This document shows positions 50,169 through 59,954 of a stretch of DNA of 64,000 nucleotides, one piece after another (the stretch's first letter is position 1; each line of letters starts with the position of its first letter). The stretch covers positions 1 through 64,000 of the forward strand of contig QKMZ01000005.1 in the NCBI GenBank assembly GCA_003242885.1. Reading direction: 5' to 3'. Below the pieces are notes generated by a model. The model made no database searches, had not been told where the DNA came from, and saw nothing but the letters and a program-made list of their open reading frames with translations. A program made the translations under genes and the position numbers. Source of the DNA: Candidatus Melainabacteria bacterium. GTDB lineage: Bacteria > Cyanobacteriota > Vampirovibrionia > Obscuribacterales > Obscuribacteraceae.

Positions 50169-51443
50169 CTAACCTTTGTTGACAGGAATTACTTTCGACT
50201 GATTATCGAGTTCTTCGCTGCCCTCTTGTGCCACCATATCGCCTTCGCGAAGATCGCCGAATACTTCAACCATGCCGTCCATGAGCTGACCTTTTCGGAC
50301 TGTTACCCATTCAACGACATCGTTTTTGACGCGGCAGACAAAGGTGTTAAGAGGTGTAGACACCACCGCGGAAACGGGCACGAATAATGACGATTCACGA
50401 CGACGTGTCGGCCAATAGACTTTGCAAAACATGCCTGGCAGGACTTTAAAGTCCGGATTCAGGAAGTTGAGTTCGACCGGCATAGTCCGAGTATCTTTAT
50501 CAAGGTCGTTGCTGATACGAGCGACCGTCCCTGTGAAACGTTTGTCTGGGAAAGACGAAACCGAGAATTGGACTTCAGATCCAAGAACAACACCAGCAGC
50601 GTCAACTTCAGGAACTGGAGCAATAATACGCAGCAGATCTAGTTGTTTCAATCGGCAAATTGGAGGGTAAGCTCCCGTTCCATCTGGTCCGACGAAGCTG
50701 CCGACGTGCATCTTTCTTTCAGTGACATATCCGTCAAATGGTGCGGGTATCTCTAGATATGAAGCGAAGTCTGCAAAGTTTTCAAATGACTTTGTCATTG
50801 CGTCAACTTCTTCCTTCTTCATCGCAACTTCGTGCGCTTTGGCGTTGACGCGTTTTATAAAAGTATTGACGTCTTGGCGATCGGCTTCAACTGTTTGCGC
50901 CCACTGAACAACGTCGTTGTCGGCGATGACACCAGGAACAAGCGATGCAGTGTAGACACGCTGGTAGGTAGATTGATCGGCAAGAAGTGTCGCTTGATGT
51001 TTTTTCAGCTCGGCTTGCAGGTCACTTAATCTTGATTCTTCAGCAGATAGTGCCGCTTTGAGGGCCGAGACCTTTGCTTGTGCTTCGGTCCTGCGAGCCA
51101 AATATTCCGGCGCGTACATCTTTACCATCGGCTGTCCTTGCTTCACAATGGAGCCTCGGTCAACTCCGAGCCATTTGATAAAGCCTGGTACTTTCGGATA
51201 AATAAGAACATCCTGATAAGCATTGATTTCTCCGGGAAGTTGGTCTTCGCGGAAAAGTGTTTTTGAAATAACTTTGGTTACAGGAACTGACGCTACAGTT
51301 TGCTTTTCTTCAGTTGAGACAAGTGGCTGGTTGTGACGCATTTGCAAGAGGAAGAAGGCACCACCAGCCAGCGCAAGAACGATGACAACGAAGATCAAAT
51401 TCTTTGGACTGAATATTGATGATTTTTCGGTATGACTTTCCAT
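50169..51443 (-). CDS. RND efflux periplasmic adaptor (MFP family), 424 aa
   Basis: One N-terminal membrane segment (about residues 17-36, FVVIVLALAGGAFFLL) is followed by the lipoyl halves (KVPGFIKWLGVDRGSIVKQG and PAPFDGYVTERKMHVGSFV), a coiled-coil hairpin (about 110-220) and a beta-barrel (GTVARISNDLDKDTRTMPVE). It pairs with the RND pump at 51483 and the TolC-like protein at 54705, which precede it on the same strand. ATG 51443 or an adjacent GTG could be used. The gene ends at a REP-like hairpin. Confidence 0.93.
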   Translation of the reverse strand: MESHTEKSSIFSPKNLIFVVIVLALAGGAFFLLQMRHNQPLVSTEEKQTVASVPVTKVISKTLFREDQLPGEINAYQDVLIYPKVPGFIKWLGVDRGSIVKQGQPMVKMYAPEYLARRTEAQAKVSALKAALSAEESRLSDLQAELKKHQATLLADQSTYQRVYTASLVPGVIADNDVVQWAQTVEADRQDVNTFIKRVNAKAHEVAMKKEEVDAMTKSFENFADFASYLEIPAPFDGYVTERKMHVGSFVGPDGTGAYPPICRLKQLDLLRIIAPVPEVDAAGVVLGSEVQFSVSSFPDKRFTGTVARISNDLDKDTRTMPVELNFLNPDFKVLPGMFCKVYWPTRRRESSLFVPVSAVVSTPLNTFVCRVKNDVVEWVTVRKGQLMDGMVEVFGDLREGDMVAQEGSEELDNQSKVIPVNKG

Positions 51444-51482
51444 CACGTTTTGTCCTTGTCTGTCCTTGTTTGTCTTTGCGTT

Positions 51483-54400
51483 TTAAAGTCCGAGATCGTC
51501 TGGGTGAAGTGATCTTGATTTGAGAGTTGCCTTATTCTGAATAATTGCGAATACAAGCGGTAGCAGCGTCAGGACTGACAGCGTTGACATAGTCAGTCCA
51601 CCAATAACGGCGCGTCCTAGTGGTGCGCTTTGAGTTGTCGAAAGTGCCATGGGCACCATACCTGCAACCATCGCGATTGAGGTCATGAGAATTGGTCGCA
51701 TGCGCTGCTGCGCACCATGAATTGCCGCTTCTTCAGCATCCATACCTTTAGCTCGACTCTCTTCCGCAAACACAACCATCAAAATCGCGTTTGCGATTCC
51801 GACACCAATACACATGATTGCTCCCATGAACGACTGCACATTGAGCGTCGTGCCGGTGATTGTAAGCATCGTCAAAACACCGAGCAAAATAGCCGGCGTC
51901 GTAGACATAACGATCAATACAACTCGTGCGGCTTGGAAATAGGCGAGCAGCATCAGAGTGATAACAACAACCGCGAGTACGAGTCCAGATAGCAAGTGGA
52001 AGAATGTATCTTCGAGTAGAGGAACCTGACCCATCACATCTACGAATACGCCCGCAGGAGGTTTTCCTGCACGGCGCACGGCTTCTTTTACAGAGTCACC
52101 AACGCGTCCTAAATCGTTTCCTTGCAAGTTGGCCGTCAATGACACCATGCGCATCATGTTGTAGCGGTCGAACTCACCATTTGTGGTGCCATAGGCAACA
52201 TTCGCCACATCTTGAATAAGTGGATGTTGTGCGTAGCGAGGTTTTCGGTCTGGATAAGAACGGTTCGTTACTTGATCTTCGAGTTGGTCCTTCCACTCCG
52301 ACATCTCAATTCGTTTTGCACTGTTCATAGTCGGGAATTTAGCGATGTCGTCTTTCGATCGAATTTGATCTTGCGGCACCTGGACTTGTACCTGATATGA
52401 GAATCCGCTGTCTTTGTCACGCCACAAACTGAGGTGAACGAATCGGCTCGAGAAATAAGCAGGCTGCAACGACCTGCCGATATCCAGCGGCGTTACGCCT
52501 AGCTGTCCGGCGAGTTCTCTATCAATGTCAATCTGCACCGATGGATAGTCGAGCGCCTGTCCCCACTGAAGATCTCTTAACTCGGGAATCTTCTGCATTT
52601 CTTTCAAAATCTTTCCGGCGAAAACTTTGTCGGCGATGATATTGTGCCCGGACACTTGCACCGTAATTGGTGTCGGTGATCCGAGGTTCATAATCTGACT
52701 GACTAAGTCACCTGGTTCGAATGAGAATTTCGTGTCAGGAATATCCTTTGAAAGTCGCTGTCTCAAGCGTTCTTTGAAGTCGGACATATTAATCTTCGCG
52801 TCCTCCTTCAACTGAACATCCATAACCGCTTGGTGCGGTCCGCTTGTCCAAAGGAAGGCAGAACTGATAACGAAGAACGGTGGTTGCTGACCTGCATAGC
52901 CAAGAGTCTTCTCGACGTTTTCTTTGCCGGCGAGTTCTTTCACAATTTCCAATGTGCGCAGCACACGCTTTTCTAGAGCCTCAACGCGCATGCCTGTGGG
53001 AGCTGAAATGCGCATACGGAATTGAGAGCTGCCCGAATCAGGGAACAGTTGTTTCCCGATGTTTCCATATAAGAGCACGACTAGCGTGACGGCAATTCCG
53101 ACGTAGCCAAGTACGAGCACCAGGCGCAAGGGCATTAAGAACTTGAGCAAATCGCCAAGCTTGTCTTTAACGCCCTCAATCCAATCCGGCTTCTTCTCTT
53201 TCTCACCTTCGCCACCATGTTCTGGTTTGATCAGCCAGACACCGAGAATTGGTACAAGAGTAGATGCCAGGGTAGTCGATGCGATCATCGCAAAGCCAAC
53301 CGCAAGAGAAAGTGGAATAAATAATTCGCGCGTAATGCCGGTCATAAAGAATGATGGTACGAACACTGCCACCACGGATAACATGGCTAACAGTCGCGGC
53401 ACCATTGTCTCGACGCAGGCATCGAAAACCGCACGGTGTAATATTGCCCCTTCTGCAAGGTGGCTGTGAATGTTTTCAATACAAACTGTCGCCTCATCGA
53501 CGAGAATTCCAATTGCCAGCGCTAAACCGCTAAGCGTTTGAATGTTGAAGGTTTGCCCACAGAGCCACAAGCCGACGATTGCGGACATGAGTGAAATCGG
53601 AATGGTTGTGACGACAATAAGTGTGCTGCGGAAGTCTTTTAAGAACAGCAAGATCATCAGACCGGGCAAGATTGTGCCCATCAGTCCTTCGTGAAATACG
53701 TCATTGATTGCTTCTCTAACGTACTTTGATTGGTCGAATTCATAACTGATTTTGACATCATCAGGCAGCACTGCCTGCATTCTTTTTAATGCTTCGCGAA
53801 GCGCGTCAACGACGGAAACTGTCGACGCGTCCGCGCGTTTTACCGCTGGAATGTAGACGGTTTGTTTGCCTTGAAACAATGCGTATCCGGCTAAGATGTC
53901 CGAGGAATCTTGAATTACGCCAATGTCCTTAATGAAAATTTGTGGACCATGCCCAGTTCGTATTGGCAAATAATCCAGTTGATGGATGTCCGGCAGGTCT
54001 GTGTTGACTGTCGCAATACGCATGTAGTCATCGGTGCGCACATTGCCGGACGGTAACACCTGGTTGCCGCCGTTGAGTGCTTCGATGACCTCATCACCCG
54101 AAATGTTGTAGCGACGCAGCTTGTCCGCGTCTACACTGATGACGATACTGCGTACGTTGCCGCCGAAAGGAGGCGGTGCTTCGGCGCCCGGCACTGTTGC
54201 AAGCATGGGACGAATGCGCGTGTACGCAAGGTCTTCTAAGTCTTTTACTGACTTCGTGTCCGATGATAAAACGAGCTGACCGACCGGCAAACTTCCAGGG
54301 TCGAATCGCAATACGAAAGGGTTGTATGTTCCCTTCGGCATCAAACTGGTGGCACGGTTGCACATCGCCACAATCGCAGCCATAGCGCTCGCCATGTCGG

Positions 54401-54695
54401 TGTCCGGATGGAAATAGACTTTCATCAAACACAAGTTTTGAACAGTCTTCGACTCGATGTGTTCGATACCCGGTACGTACAAGAAATACAATTCATACGT
54501 TGATGTGATGTAGCCCTCGATTTGCTCGGGTGACATGCCACCATAGCCCTGAATGACGTAAATTGCGGGAATCTTCAAGTCCGGGAAGATATCGCGCTTC
54601 ATGCTTGTGATTGCCATCACAGAAATAAGCACGATGCTCAAAACGGCCGCCACCACAGTGATCGGTCGTTTCATTGCAAATGCGATTATCCACAT
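51483..54695 (-). CDS. RND multidrug efflux pump (AcrB/HAE1 type), 1070 aa
   Basis: The full-length RND layout is present: TM1 followed by KRDIFPDLKIPAIYV and YGGMSPEQIEGY, porter loops, and TM4 with GILVDEATVCIEN. The second acidic residue of the usual DD proton relay is Glu. A GVGIANAILMVVFA segment replaces the TM10 Lys region of AcrB. Divergence from the other pump (42070-45249) is large, so they probably differ in substrate. It begins 9 bp after the TolC-like stop, and the adaptor follows by 39 bp, forming an OMF-RND-MFP operon. Confidence 0.95.
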   Translation of the reverse strand: MWIIAFAMKRPITVVAAVLSIVLISVMAITSMKRDIFPDLKIPAIYVIQGYGGMSPEQIEGYITSTYELYFLYVPGIEHIESKTVQNLCLMKVYFHPDTDMASAMAAIVAMCNRATSLMPKGTYNPFVLRFDPGSLPVGQLVLSSDTKSVKDLEDLAYTRIRPMLATVPGAEAPPPFGGNVRSIVISVDADKLRRYNISGDEVIEALNGGNQVLPSGNVRTDDYMRIATVNTDLPDIHQLDYLPIRTGHGPQIFIKDIGVIQDSSDILAGYALFQGKQTVYIPAVKRADASTVSVVDALREALKRMQAVLPDDVKISYEFDQSKYVREAINDVFHEGLMGTILPGLMILLFLKDFRSTLIVVTTIPISLMSAIVGLWLCGQTFNIQTLSGLALAIGILVDEATVCIENIHSHLAEGAILHRAVFDACVETMVPRLLAMLSVVAVFVPSFFMTGITRELFIPLSLAVGFAMIASTTLASTLVPILGVWLIKPEHGGEGEKEKKPDWIEGVKDKLGDLLKFLMPLRLVLVLGYVGIAVTLVVLLYGNIGKQLFPDSGSSQFRMRISAPTGMRVEALEKRVLRTLEIVKELAGKENVEKTLGYAGQQPPFFVISSAFLWTSGPHQAVMDVQLKEDAKINMSDFKERLRQRLSKDIPDTKFSFEPGDLVSQIMNLGSPTPITVQVSGHNIIADKVFAGKILKEMQKIPELRDLQWGQALDYPSVQIDIDRELAGQLGVTPLDIGRSLQPAYFSSRFVHLSLWRDKDSGFSYQVQVQVPQDQIRSKDDIAKFPTMNSAKRIEMSEWKDQLEDQVTNRSYPDRKPRYAQHPLIQDVANVAYGTTNGEFDRYNMMRMVSLTANLQGNDLGRVGDSVKEAVRRAGKPPAGVFVDVMGQVPLLEDTFFHLLSGLVLAVVVITLMLLAYFQAARVVLIVMSTTPAILLGVLTMLTITGTTLNVQSFMGAIMCIGVGIANAILMVVFAEESRAKGMDAEEAAIHGAQQRMRPILMTSIAMVAGMVPMALSTTQSAPLGRAVIGGLTMSTLSVLTLLPLVFAIIQNKATLKSRSLHPDDLGL

Positions 54696-54704
54696 ATAGT
54701 CGCT

Positions 54705-56213
54705 TTATCCCTGATTGCCTTTGCTATTTCCGGACACGATGTCGACCAATTGAAGAAATGGTCCCAGGTCTCCTTGCACGTAGCCAAGGTGCAGAATCGA
54801 GCGCCAGACCTCAATCTGCGCCAGGGCATTTTCTACTTCTGCCTCAGCGAGCGCCTTTTCCGCGTCCGCCAGCGAAACCATGTTTGTCAGTCCAGCGCTG
54901 TAGCGCTTCAATACCTTGATTTCTCTCACGCGCGCCGATTCAACCAGAATGGGAGTCTGCGCTGCTACCTTTCGCGTCATCTCCAGCTCGATTCGAGCGC
55001 GCGCATCTTTGCGTTCCAGCACCTGCATCGCCAGGTCGAAGTCAGCCTTGGCAGCCAACTGATTGCTGCGTGCCATGTCTTTTTGGGCTTTCAACGGAAA
55101 GTATTCAAGAACAGGGAAGCTGTACGAGACGCCGACCATGTAGTTGAAAACCTGAGGGAGAAATCCGCCCGCGACGGCGCCAATCGGATTTACCGATTTG
55201 TCTGCGCCGCTGCCCCTGCCCCACGCTGAAGCGTTCAACCACAAGTGTGGACGCCATGCCTTGTCGAGCACGTCCCACTTGGCTTTCCAGCGATAAATCT
55301 CTGCCTCTTTCATGCGTGCCAATGGGTGCGAGGTCAAATCGACCGAGGAGACGGAGTTTAGGTACATGGGACTGCGAGTGAGCGGGTCCGAGACTATATC
55401 GATGTCAGTTGAAGCGGTACCCATCTTTTCCGCCAGATCGACAAGCGCCAGGCGCGTGCTTTTTTCTGCCTTAATCAGGGCAATCTTGGTTCTAGAAACC
55501 TCAAAATCCCAGTCGGCCGCATCGACGCCGGGTCGTAAGCCTTCAGACACCAAGGTTTTCGCACGCAAGTTTGCGGCTTCCATATGTTCGAGCGCGGCGT
55601 TAGTTGACTTGATGATTTGCTTGGCAGCGACGGCGTCGAGAAATGCATCAGCGGCGTGAAACGCGACATCTAGTTTTGTTAGAGCGACATCGGCGCGGGC
55701 TGTTCGTGCGTCAGCATAAGCAAAGCGGTCGTTGGCTTTACGCATGCCGTAGTCGACGAGCAACCAGTTCAAGTTCAAACCCTGCAAATTGTTGCACTCT
55801 GGTGTAAGAGTGGTGCTCTTCACTGTAGGCCCTGAATCAACAGGCACCGTATCGAAGCCGGACACGTTGTTCATAACAACGCTGGCGATGCGGTTTGGTG
55901 TGACGGCAGACACTTGTGTGTCGATGTTCAGGTTAGGTAAATACTGAGTTTTCGCGAGAGCGACGTTTGCTTTGGCGGCTCGCAGTTTAAAGAGCTTGCT
56001 TGTAATCTGCGGGTAGTTGCGAAGTGAAACATCGACAGCTTCGCGAATTGTCACTGCTTGGGTGGGGCGAATCGGCTGAAACTGAATGTCTGGAACTTCT
56101 ACTTCTCGACCGGCGGAGTGAGCTGGAAGATTGATACTTGTCAGTAACACGGCGGCAAAAGCCAGGATAGCTACTACGCTCTTTCCTGGTTTTAACTGGG
56201 TCATCTTATGCAA
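54705..56213 (-). CDS. TolC-like outer-membrane efflux protein, 502 aa
   Basis: It begins with a signal-peptide-like segment (MHKMTQLKPGKSVVAILAFAAVLLTS) with cleavage near PAHSAG. The TolC/OMF features follow: AVDVSLRNYPQ, long alternating helices (about 75-480) in two repeats, and a central extended region. It forms the outer-membrane channel for the RND pump and adaptor encoded just downstream on the same strand. Its own promoter lies in the 200-bp divergent region with the 56417 gene. The role in export of drugs, dyes or metabolites is not defined by sequence. Confidence 0.92.
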   Translation of the reverse strand: MHKMTQLKPGKSVVAILAFAAVLLTSINLPAHSAGREVEVPDIQFQPIRPTQAVTIREAVDVSLRNYPQITSKLFKLRAAKANVALAKTQYLPNLNIDTQVSAVTPNRIASVVMNNVSGFDTVPVDSGPTVKSTTLTPECNNLQGLNLNWLLVDYGMRKANDRFAYADARTARADVALTKLDVAFHAADAFLDAVAAKQIIKSTNAALEHMEAANLRAKTLVSEGLRPGVDAADWDFEVSRTKIALIKAEKSTRLALVDLAEKMGTASTDIDIVSDPLTRSPMYLNSVSSVDLTSHPLARMKEAEIYRWKAKWDVLDKAWRPHLWLNASAWGRGSGADKSVNPIGAVAGGFLPQVFNYMVGVSYSFPVLEYFPLKAQKDMARSNQLAAKADFDLAMQVLERKDARARIELEMTRKVAAQTPILVESARVREIKVLKRYSAGLTNMVSLADAEKALAEAEVENALAQIEVWRSILHLGYVQGDLGPFLQLVDIVSGNSKGNQG

Positions 56214-56446
56214 AGCCGGTTATCCAAAGACGCTGAATCGCGATGATTTCAGGAGGCACCTGCCCTGGGTGCTTTCAAATCTGCGACCGGCGGTCGCCGC
56301 AAATCAGCGTATATATTACAAGAAATTCCGCCCGTCATTCTGATAAGACAGATGCTTTGAATACTTGATATCGTCGTGCGCAGGATGAAGTTGTCGAGTC
56401 CGTCACGGCTTTTGCAATGCGGGCTGGGGAGAGTAGAATCAGCATC

Positions 56447-57172
56447 ATGGAAAGTTGCAGTCAAGAGAAAACAAATCAGGACGCTGCGCAAATTTTTTGC
56501 GCGCAGTTTTTGCATTCTCGATTATTTTTTGCTGTTCTCCTCGGGGCTTTGTTCTGCACCGCTATTGGTGCGTCTGCGGATCCAATTGTTGATGAATCCA
56601 CAGCCTCGTATCGCGAAATGGGAACGCCCCCAGATAAAGGTGGTGATACACAATCGCGTGTCGACTACTTACGCGATGAGGAGCGCGAGCGCAAAGAAAT
56701 TCGCGAACGCCGCGATGAGAAGCGTGAAGAGCTCGAAATGAAAGCTCGCCAGGCAAGAAGTTTGTACGATCCCTTTGATGGTTCAGAATTTAATAAGAAG
56801 TCATTCATTGATACCGACTTCCGCAAACAGAGTTTTACGGATCTTGGTGCTGTAAAAAGAAGAAGCGACACTCGCGCAGATGACGATGCAGCTCGTACGA
56901 AAGATTTGTTCGGCAAAACTGCAGATGATCGAACATCTTACTTCTATGCGCGAGAGAAAATGAAACGCGATTTGCGTGAGAAGTTGCGTGATGACAAAAT
57001 TTTGAGAGATTTGACGAAACCCATTCCAGGGGCCTTGCACGATTGGGTGCCGAAAGGACCAGACCCTATTCACAACGGCGGGTTCGAGCGAGAAGAGGAC
57101 AATGGTCATCCTGTTCCTTACCATTTGAATGGTCACCCGGACTTTCAGCGTAAACTTCCCTGGGCGCAGTGA
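56447..57172 (+). CDS. Secreted charged/coiled protein of unknown function, 241 aa
   Basis: After a polar start (MESCSQEKTNQDAAQI), a hydrophobic segment (about residues 26-43, LFFAVLLGALFCTAIGASA) forms a signal peptide or anchor. The rest is strongly charged with a long Arg/Glu helix (VDYLRDEERERKEIRERRDE) and repeats of basic-acidic blocks (REKMKRDLREKLRDDKILRD), then a proline-rich tail. ATG 56417 is an alternative 10 residues upstream. No ribosome site is close. It lies divergent to the TolC-like gene and just before the TPR paralogue. Confidence 0.65.
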   Translation: MESCSQEKTNQDAAQIFCAQFLHSRLFFAVLLGALFCTAIGASADPIVDESTASYREMGTPPDKGGDTQSRVDYLRDEERERKEIRERRDEKREELEMKARQARSLYDPFDGSEFNKKSFIDTDFRKQSFTDLGAVKRRSDTRADDDAARTKDLFGKTADDRTSYFYAREKMKRDLREKLRDDKILRDLTKPIPGALHDWVPKGPDPIHNGGFEREEDNGHPVPYHLNGHPDFQRKLPWAQ

Positions 57173-57182
57173 GATTGAAGAG

Positions 57183-58670
57183 ATGCGATTTCTTTCGATG
57201 AGTATTGCTTTGGCTCTAACGGTCTCTTTAGCACCGTTAGCAATGGCGAAGGAAAAACAGCCGGTAAATGCCGACTGGCGTTCCGCATACGTTGAAGGCG
57301 AGCGGAAGCTGAAAACGCAAGAGTTAGAAGCTGCAGAAGCAGCTTTTTCTGAAGCTCTGCGTAATGTCAAAAACAACAAAAACAGCAGTCCTGATGATGT
57401 GGCACTTTGTTACCAAAGTCTTGCTAGCGCTCACTATCAGCACGATAGATTTTATGAACTGGTAGTCCCGCTGTACAAGAAAGCAATTGGCGTTCTTGAA
57501 AAAGCCTACGGGAAAGAAACCCCGAAGTTAGCTGCACCGCTCGCGGCCTATGCCGCAGTTCGCGAGGACGAAGGCGATTACAAGTCTGCTCAAAAACTGC
57601 TGGCAAGATCGCTTGCGATTGTAGAAAAATCCGACGGCAAGAACAGTCTCGTATATGCCGACCATTTGCACCGGTTGGGTCGGGTGAATTTCCGACTCGG
57701 GCTGCCGATGAAGGCCGAGCAAATGTATTACCAATCGTTAGTCGTTTTGATGAGTCAAAAAGTTTTGCCGTCTAGCGAAATCCTTGAACAACACTTGGCT
57801 GATTACATTGACTTGCTAACCAAAGCGGAAACACGTGGCAAGATTCTCAATTCTGCTTTTCAGAAAGAGTTGCTGAAAGATACTCTTGGTTCGGTAGACA
57901 GAACACAGGGAGTTTCTGCTTCAGTCTTTAATAACGAAGTCTCGTCGCGATTGGCGAATTCAGCCGCTAATGCCGAAGAAAGCAGAATCTTCGACGCAGT
58001 CTCTCCACCGGTAGCCACAACAGCGATTACACCAGACAGACCCATGTCTGATTTCGCCGCACTTGAAGAAATCAATAAGCAAAGAGTCTCATTCTATGAG
58101 CGTATGATTTCGACCGACATACTTTCACTAGGTGTAGATCATCCGAGTGTTGCGCGAGATTTGAGTGGATTGGCGGCATTGTATTTATCCCAACGCAAGT
58201 TTGACGAAGCCAAACCATTGCTCTTAAAAGCACTTGCAATCTATGAGAAGTCGTACACTTCTGAAGCAAGTATGATCAAGCGTACGAAGGCACTATTGCA
58301 GTTGATTGAAGACGAGCAAAACCCGCAATCTCCCGCTAACTCATCTGTGATTGCCGACTATACTTCAAGTCTCCCGGCTGTTCCTCTGGCTGCGCAAAAG
58401 TTGGAAATTGCACTGCGCCTGAACAAGCTTGCCTTCATGAATTACTGTCAGGGCAAAATGACTAACGCCGAGCAGATTTATTCTTGGGCTATCGCAAGTA
58501 CCGCAAAATCTGCTGGTGAACACAGCCTCTTAGCTGCTTCTTGTTTGTTTGATTATAGTCGTGCATTGCGCAGTACTGGAAGACAAGCTGATGCCGAAAC
58601 AATGGACAATACTGCACAAGCGATATTGCGTCGTTCAATCTCACAAAGCGCCGCCCGATCTTTGCCGTAA
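57183..58670 (+). CDS. TPR-repeat protein with signal peptide, 495 aa, paralogue of 48477-50087
   Basis: ATG 57183 starts a signal peptide (MRFLSMSIALALTVSLA, then PLAMAK). TPRs occupy most of the rest (AYVEGERKLKTQELEAAEAA, VALCYQSLASAHYQHDRFY, KSAQKLLARSLAIVEK, NKLAFMNYCQGKMTNAEQIY). The second half aligns with the 48477 protein over about 200 residues. It starts 10 bp after the charged secreted protein, so an operon is likely. Its relation to the RND operon is only positional. Confidence 0.83.
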   Translation: MRFLSMSIALALTVSLAPLAMAKEKQPVNADWRSAYVEGERKLKTQELEAAEAAFSEALRNVKNNKNSSPDDVALCYQSLASAHYQHDRFYELVVPLYKKAIGVLEKAYGKETPKLAAPLAAYAAVREDEGDYKSAQKLLARSLAIVEKSDGKNSLVYADHLHRLGRVNFRLGLPMKAEQMYYQSLVVLMSQKVLPSSEILEQHLADYIDLLTKAETRGKILNSAFQKELLKDTLGSVDRTQGVSASVFNNEVSSRLANSAANAEESRIFDAVSPPVATTAITPDRPMSDFAALEEINKQRVSFYERMISTDILSLGVDHPSVARDLSGLAALYLSQRKFDEAKPLLLKALAIYEKSYTSEASMIKRTKALLQLIEDEQNPQSPANSSVIADYTSSLPAVPLAAQKLEIALRLNKLAFMNYCQGKMTNAEQIYSWAIASTAKSAGEHSLLAASCLFDYSRALRSTGRQADAETMDNTAQAILRRSISQSAARSLP

Positions 58671-58689
58671 CCGAAGCAGTCCGTATCCG

Positions 58690-58810
58690 GCCGTAGCAGT
58701 CCGGCCGGAGCGCCGGCTTCCAGCCGGCTTTTAAGAAGCGTAGTGGCGGCGCCATACGTCGCCCGGTTTTGATTTCATAATGAGGTCGATGCCACGCGTC
58801 GCCCCTGCAG
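58690..58810. repeat. REP-like palindrome locus C
   Basis: Between convergent ends (58670 and 58843) are a 23-mer (58706-58728, core AGCGCCGGCTTCCAGCCGGC) identical in reverse to 38626-38648, GGCGCCATACGTCGCCCGG (58746-58764) nearly identical to locus A, and a further CGATGCCACGCGTCGCCCC. This is the richest copy of the repeat family and likely shares a 3'-end role. Confidence 0.7.
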
Positions 58811-58842
58811 TTTCAAGGTGATATTTAGAACTTTATGAGCTG

Positions 58843-59946
58843 CTACTGGACTTTTCCGCGCGCAGAGAGTCTCCACACGTTTTCGATCCTGCCACCGCGA
58901 TGGCAGTAATAGTAATCATGCAGATTTACAGTGGTATCAATGTGGCTGGGAATGAGTTCTACTCTGTCGCCAATTTCGAGTTGCAACTTGCTGTTGCTGC
59001 TCTCGATAATGCCGTGTTCGTCTCCTGCCGGGCGATAGGTCATGTTGGTATGAGACCTTAACTCAGCATTTCCTGAGTCTGTAGAAAGCGATTTAAAACC
59101 CGCATCGATTACACATCTGCTTTCAGAGGGTTTGCTTATCACTGTAGAAACCACGGTTAGCGCATTCTCATACCGCTGTCCGATCGCACGACGGTATGCC
59201 ACATCCATAAAGATAAAACTTCCAGGTTGCACTTCATTTGCGCCAGCCTCGACGCAATATTCTGATGTGCCGGTGCCACCAGTTGTGATGACATCAATTT
59301 TGTGACCATTCTGTCTGAGCAACGCCACGGTGCTCATAAGTTTTTCCATGGACTCTGCGCACAGCCGTTTTCTTTCAGTTTCGTCCGGCAGCAACTGAAG
59401 ATGCCCTTCGTAACCTTGTATGCCAATTAGTTGTAGATTTGACTGTTTCGATATCTCATTGGCGATCCTCAAGGCCGGCTCACCTGGTTCTACTCCGGCT
59501 CGATTTTGCCCGACGTTCAATTCAAGAAATACAGACAGTTTTACGCCTGCATTTTTAGCGGCATTTTGCATTGCACAAGCTCCGACCGCGCTGTCTATCA
59601 CAACTTTTACCTGAGCATGTTTTGCAATCAGCTTTTCTAAGCGTTCCAACTTTGGCGCGCCCATTATTTCCGTTGTAATCAAAATGTCTTCGATGCCTGC
59701 CGCCGCCATAACTTCAGCTTCTGACAGTTTTGCAACACAGACTCCGGTAGCTCCAGCAGCGAGCAACAGTTTTGCAAATTCCGGGCTCTTCACGGTTTTC
59801 AAATGCGGCCGCACTTTGACATTTGTGCCGCTTAATTTCGAGAAAAGTGTCTTCAAGTTTTTCTCGACCAGAGCCATATCAACAAGCAGACACGGCGTGT
59901 CTATCAGGTCGATCGATATTCCTTTCTCAATTGTTGATGACGTCAT
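58843..59946 (-). CDS. D-threonine aldolase/D-serine dehydratase-like PLP enzyme, 367 aa
   Basis: Start ATG 59946 (GAGGAAAGAA upstream). The alanine-racemase-type barrel has PHLKT (PLP Lys50), a Gly-rich ITTGGTGTSE and a C-terminal metal motif PSHIDTTVNLHD. D-threonine aldolases carry a PSHCDPTVNLYD-like motif in which His and Asp bind the metal; here the His and Asp are kept and Cys is Ile. The family cleaves D-threonine or dehydrates D-amino acids using PLP and a divalent metal. It begins 8 bp after the MprF-like stop, on the same strand, so the two are an operon. Substrate uncertain. Confidence 0.85.
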   Translation of the reverse strand: MTSSTIEKGISIDLIDTPCLLVDMALVEKNLKTLFSKLSGTNVKVRPHLKTVKSPEFAKLLLAAGATGVCVAKLSEAEVMAAAGIEDILITTEIMGAPKLERLEKLIAKHAQVKVVIDSAVGACAMQNAAKNAGVKLSVFLELNVGQNRAGVEPGEPALRIANEISKQSNLQLIGIQGYEGHLQLLPDETERKRLCAESMEKLMSTVALLRQNGHKIDVITTGGTGTSEYCVEAGANEVQPGSFIFMDVAYRRAIGQRYENALTVVSTVISKPSESRCVIDAGFKSLSTDSGNAELRSHTNMTYRPAGDEHGIIESSNSKLQLEIGDRVELIPSHIDTTVNLHDYYYCHRGGRIENVWRLSARGKVQ

Positions 59947-59954
59947 TTCTTTCC

